A stretch of DNA of 64,000 bases from Planctomycetia bacterium (GTDB taxonomy: Bacteria; Planctomycetota; Planctomycetia; Gemmatales; HRBIN36), in the NCBI GenBank assembly GCA_016795155.1, contig JAEUIE010000045.1, positions 1 to 64,000 on the forward strand. The letters run 5' to 3'. The notes beneath the pieces were generated by a model. The model worked only from the letters and a program-made list of their open reading frames with translations. It did no database searches and was not told where the DNA came from. Positions 61,248-64,000 of this stretch are shown here, one piece after another. The position numbers were made by a program, and so were the translations under genes. How positions within the stretch are numbered: position 1 is the first letter of the stretch; the number at the start of each line of letters is the position of its first letter.

Positions 61248-62312
61248 TTGTCCAAGGCTATGATTTTTATTGATGGCACATGGCTTTATACTAATACACC
61301 AAGACTTTCCGAACTGGCTAACCGAAAAGACTATCACATTGATTTTGGAAAACTCCCCAAAGTATTAGGTGACAAAATTGCTGAGCGAACCGGAACCGAA
61401 GTGGATGTGGTTCGCACCTACTTGTTTGGGAGCTATGCCAGCAACTTTGATCGACGGGATGCCGATGCTGTGCAGCGTCGCCTTGATTTCTTCAATATGC
61501 TGCGCGAAGAACATCATTATGATGTGGAAACATTCCCCATCAACTTTTTCGGTCGCCGGTTGAGAAGAATTGATCGCGAACCGGGTGACAACTTTGAGCC
61601 TCGCGAAAAATGTGTCGATATTGCCATGGCAACCAATATGCTGGTGCAGGCTTATCAGCATGGGTATGACATTGCAATAGACCTGCTGGGTGATCTTGAT
61701 TTCAAACCGGTGCTTCAGGAAGTGCGGCGCTTGGGCAAACGAGTACAGATTGTCAGCATTCGTACCAGTTGCGCTCCTGAAATTGCTGATACTGCAGATC
61801 CTCAGCGTATCAAGGATTTTGATACCATCTGGCTGGAAGATCTCGTTGGGCCATTGGAATTGACCTATGAAAGGCATCAACGTTCCTGTGAGTCGCCCAA
61901 CCATGTTGGCGAACGAGTTGTCTGGACTACGTTCAGGCCCCGCAAAGGTCAGCGCTTCTATTGCGATGTCTGCCGGGCAGAATTCCAGCAGCAGAAGATG
62001 GAAGCCATACAGGAGTATGTGACTGATGATGGTAACTACATGCCTCAGGAAGACCTGCCGACACAGACGGGTGAAGTCAAGAAGAAAGTGGCAGATCGTG
62101 GCTACGGATTTATCCAGGCCGAAGATGGTTATGATTACTTCTTCCACTTGACCGATCTGGAACCAGGCTTGGATTTCCTCGATATCAATGAAGGAATGAA
62201 AGTATCCTTCTCTGTCAAGCGTAGCCCCAGTCCGCTTAAGGCTGGTGCTGCACAATTGGTCAGACGCATGCAACAGATGGAAGACATGGGCATGATGTCG
62301 GATGAAGAATAA
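61248..62312 (+). CDS. NYN-domain (LabA/DUF88) ribonuclease fused to a cold-shock domain
   Basis: A 354-residue cytosolic protein. The start is TTG 61248, with AAGGAG seven bases upstream; it gives MSKAMIFIDGTWLYTN, a standard NYN start with the catalytic aspartate at D9. Further NYN acidic motifs are REKCVDIAMATNMLVQA and IDLLGDLDFKPVLQEVRRLG. A middle segment has cysteines in RSCESP and FYCDVC, probably a zinc-binding ribbon. The C-terminal part (about 280-345), GEVKKKVADRGYGFIQAEDG, YDYFFHLTDL and GMKVSFSVKRS, is a cold-shock RNA-binding domain. NYN proteins are PIN-like nucleases, so a structure-guided RNase is the natural inference. Single gene with its own terminator. Confidence 0.85.
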   Translation: MSKAMIFIDGTWLYTNTPRLSELANRKDYHIDFGKLPKVLGDKIAERTGTEVDVVRTYLFGSYASNFDRRDADAVQRRLDFFNMLREEHHYDVETFPINFFGRRLRRIDREPGDNFEPREKCVDIAMATNMLVQAYQHGYDIAIDLLGDLDFKPVLQEVRRLGKRVQIVSIRTSCAPEIADTADPQRIKDFDTIWLEDLVGPLELTYERHQRSCESPNHVGERVVWTTFRPRKGQRFYCDVCRAEFQQQKMEAIQEYVTDDGNYMPQEDLPTQTGEVKKKVADRGYGFIQAEDGYDYFFHLTDLEPGLDFLDINEGMKVSFSVKRSPSPLKAGAAQLVRRMQQMEDMGMMSDEE

Positions 62313-62336
62313 TTCGAGTTGGTTCAAATCGTTCAG

Positions 62337-62367
62337 CAGGCTCTCCTATTCGGAGAGCCTGTTTTGT
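62337..62367 (+). terminator. Rho-independent terminator
   Basis: CAGGCTCTCC (62337-62346) pairs perfectly with GGAGAGCCTG (62352-62361) and TTTTGT follows. It ends the NYN-CSD gene. Confidence 0.92.
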
Positions 62368-62507
62368 AGGGTTAACAAAAATTATGTCGCACGCTATAAA
62401 ACTTCACCACATCTCCATGATGCGAGGAGACATCAAACATCATTCAGTTTGCAGCAATGCCATAGAATTCTAACTGTCAGGTTTCTCTTCCGTTGAGATC
62501 AATAAGC

Positions 62508-64000
62508 ATGTATGCATCCAGGAAACTGCTCGCTGTACTTGCAACGGTCGCTTTCTACGTTCTGCCTGCCCATTTATTGTTTGCAGCTGATGCACCCCAA
62601 ATCAGTGTGGTGATTGATGCGAGGCAGTTGCATCGCAAGCTGCTGTTCACCACGATGGAGATTCCATGCCAGGCTGGCGAATTGCGATTGTGGTATCCCA
62701 AATGGTATCCAGGTTCGCATGGTCCAATGGGGCGAGTGGAAGATATTGCAGGATTGCAAGTGACTACCTCCGATAGCAGGCCGCTTCCCTGGGAACGCGA
62801 TGAAGTGGAACTGCACTGTGTAAAAGTTCAGATTCCGGATGGATTATCGGCAGTGAAAGTAAAGATGACTACGATCTGCAATTCTCCAGGGATCAGTGCA
62901 GCAGGCATTTATACCTACGGCAACCTGAAGGTTGGTGTCATCAATTGGAACACCTGCGTTCTCTATCCGGAAGGGCCGAAGTCGGATGAGCAACCTGTTT
63001 CAGTTCGCCTGATTCTGCCTGAAACGTGGAAGCTTGCTTCGGCACTTAAAACACGAAAACAGGAAAAGAATGAGACAACCTTTGAGACGGTATCCCTGAC
63101 CGATTTGATTGATAATCCACTCATCGCAGGTGAAAATCTGCGGACCATCAAACTGGATTCTGGAAATACTCCACAGGCATATCTGCATCTGGCATCTGAA
63201 TCGAAGGAAGCAATCGAGATCAATGACAAGGTGATTGAGAAATACTCGCGGCTGGTTCAGGAAGCGGGAGCCATGTTTGGAGTGGCTCATTATCCTGAGT
63301 TCCATTTTCTGGTGACCTGCAGTGATGAACTGGGACTTTATGGTTTGGAACATCTTCGTTGCAGCCTGAACGGGGTTCGCAAGAACGATCTGGTAGATGA
63401 CAAAAGTCGTGTGGGTTGGGTTGCGATGTTGTTGCCTCACGAATACGTCCAACCCTGGTGTGGGAAATATCGCAGACCACAATCGATGATCACCCCGGAT
63501 TTTCACAGTCCGCAGAAAACCAGGATGCTGTGGGTCTATGAAGGCTTGGCACAATACCTGGGCGATGTCCTGATGGTGCGTTGTGGCCTGGTGACTCCAG
63601 AGACATACCGGGATACTCTGCGTGGCTACATCCATGGCCAGTTGCATAAAGCGGGACGAAAATGGCGTTCCCTGGAAGATACCTCCATAGCAGGTTATCT
63701 GCTTCGTCGGCCTTCTCCTAACTGGACCGATTTGCGACGGGATCAGGATTTTTATTTTGAAGGTATGCTGCTATGGATGGAATGTGATGCGATCATTCGT
63801 GATCTGTCGCAAGGCAAGAAAACTCTCGACGATTTCTGCAGGATTTTCTTTGCCAGTGTTCCTGGCAAAAAAACAGTGGCTGGCTACACCTACGAGGATG
63901 TGATTGCGGCACTCAGGCAGACCCAGGAATACGACTGGGAAAGCCTGTTCACCCGGCGAGTGAAATCGCCCATGGAATCGTTGCCCCTCGATTATCTCCA
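62508..64000 (+). CDS. Exported M61-like (glycyl aminopeptidase family) protein, 3' truncated by the window
   Basis: Open from ATG 62508 to the window end (497 codons and two bases); the rest lies outside. Signal peptide about 1-27 (ending LLFAA). The N-terminal beta domain (LRLWYPKWYPGSHGPMGRVE) and the catalytic segment (GLYGLEHLRCS, LPHEYVQPWCGKYRRP, RMLWVYEGLAQYLGD) match the M61 family. The zinc motif HEXXH reads HEYVQ: H311 and E312 are kept, the second histidine is Q315, and the third ligand E345 is kept. Loss of one zinc ligand may leave it inactive or altered. A PDZ domain usually follows in the family and would lie beyond the window. Start position has no strong ribosome site. Confidence 0.85.
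   Translation, partial: MYASRKLLAVLATVAFYVLPAHLLFAADAPQISVVIDARQLHRKLLFTTMEIPCQAGELRLWYPKWYPGSHGPMGRVEDIAGLQVTTSDSRPLPWERDEVELHCVKVQIPDGLSAVKVKMTTICNSPGISAAGIYTYGNLKVGVINWNTCVLYPEGPKSDEQPVSVRLILPETWKLASALKTRKQEKNETTFETVSLTDLIDNPLIAGENLRTIKLDSGNTPQAYLHLASESKEAIEINDKVIEKYSRLVQEAGAMFGVAHYPEFHFLVTCSDELGLYGLEHLRCSLNGVRKNDLVDDKSRVGWVAMLLPHEYVQPWCGKYRRPQSMITPDFHSPQKTRMLWVYEGLAQYLGDVLMVRCGLVTPETYRDTLRGYIHGQLHKAGRKWRSLEDTSIAGYLLRRPSPNWTDLRRDQDFYFEGMLLWMECDAIIRDLSQGKKTLDDFCRIFFASVPGKKTVAGYTYEDVIAALRQTQEYDWESLFTRRVKSPMESLPLDYL

Noticed and set aside
62320-62367. tRNA-like GGTTCAAATC sequence
   Set aside because: No acceptor stem or anticodon arm can be built around it; the nearby stem-loop is a plain terminator.

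Overview
The window is a chromosomal segment of a member of the Planctomycetota. The evidence is the 3' end of a 16S rRNA gene with no 23S, 5S or spacer tRNA after it, a DUF1559 protein with a prepilin-type N terminus, three large transmembrane Ser/Thr kinases (two paired with ECF sigma factors), a DUF1080 protein, an LEDR-type secreted protein, and many secreted proteins and lipoproteins. Base composition looks to be around 50% G+C by eye. The lineage within the phylum is not resolved. I saw no tRNA, CRISPR array, transposase, integrase or prophage module.

Left part (1-16 kb). The 16S end and a hairpin terminator are followed by an isolated 1008-residue protein with a SIR2-like NADase domain, a degenerate P-loop region and TPRs, a probable antiphage effector. 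A 930-bp gene-free stretch follows, carrying two 93-bp twin-hairpin repeats. Then come an O-methyltransferase, a frameshifted LysM-like gene, a membrane glycosyltransferase, an RTX-like surface protein, a lipoprotein/triple-PDZ pair, a zinc alcohol dehydrogenase, an AlkD-like protein, a YCII protein, a decayed membrane-protein gene, and a cysteine synthase/CBS-type enzyme divergent from inorganic pyrophosphatase.

Middle (16-33 kb). An ECF sigma factor is translationally coupled to a kinase-TPR protein. It is followed by a secreted gluzincin-like peptidase and a caspase-fold protein, then a MarR-adaptor-RND efflux operon. Next are a small unknown protein, a Spy-like secreted protein, and the housekeeping group dnaX-ybaB-recR with rpoN on the same strand.

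33-48 kb. A very tightly packed six-gene operon runs from pxpA and pxpC (pxpB missing) through two hydrolases and a sialidase-like propeller to a flavin oxidoreductase. A second ECF sigma/kinase pair follows. Two paralogues of the small unknown protein (a third lies at 27.9 kb) alternate with a DUF1080 remnant and an intact DUF1080 gene. A third kinase carries a beta-helix sensor domain.

Right part (48-64 kb). A DUF1559 protein is coupled to a lipoprotein, and a periplasmic-binding-like protein to a histidine kinase. After them come a glycosyltransferase, the glycine cleavage genes gcvT-gcvH-gcvPA (gcvPB not adjacent), two small heat-shock proteins behind a probable sigma-54 promoter, SppA, an NYN-nuclease/cold-shock-domain fusion, and a truncated M61-type peptidase whose HEXXH motif reads HEYVQ.

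The items most worth follow-up are the SIR2 protein, the three-member small-protein family with its local duplication, the twin-hairpin repeats, the caspase-like protein behind the sigma/kinase pair and the NYN-CSD fusion.
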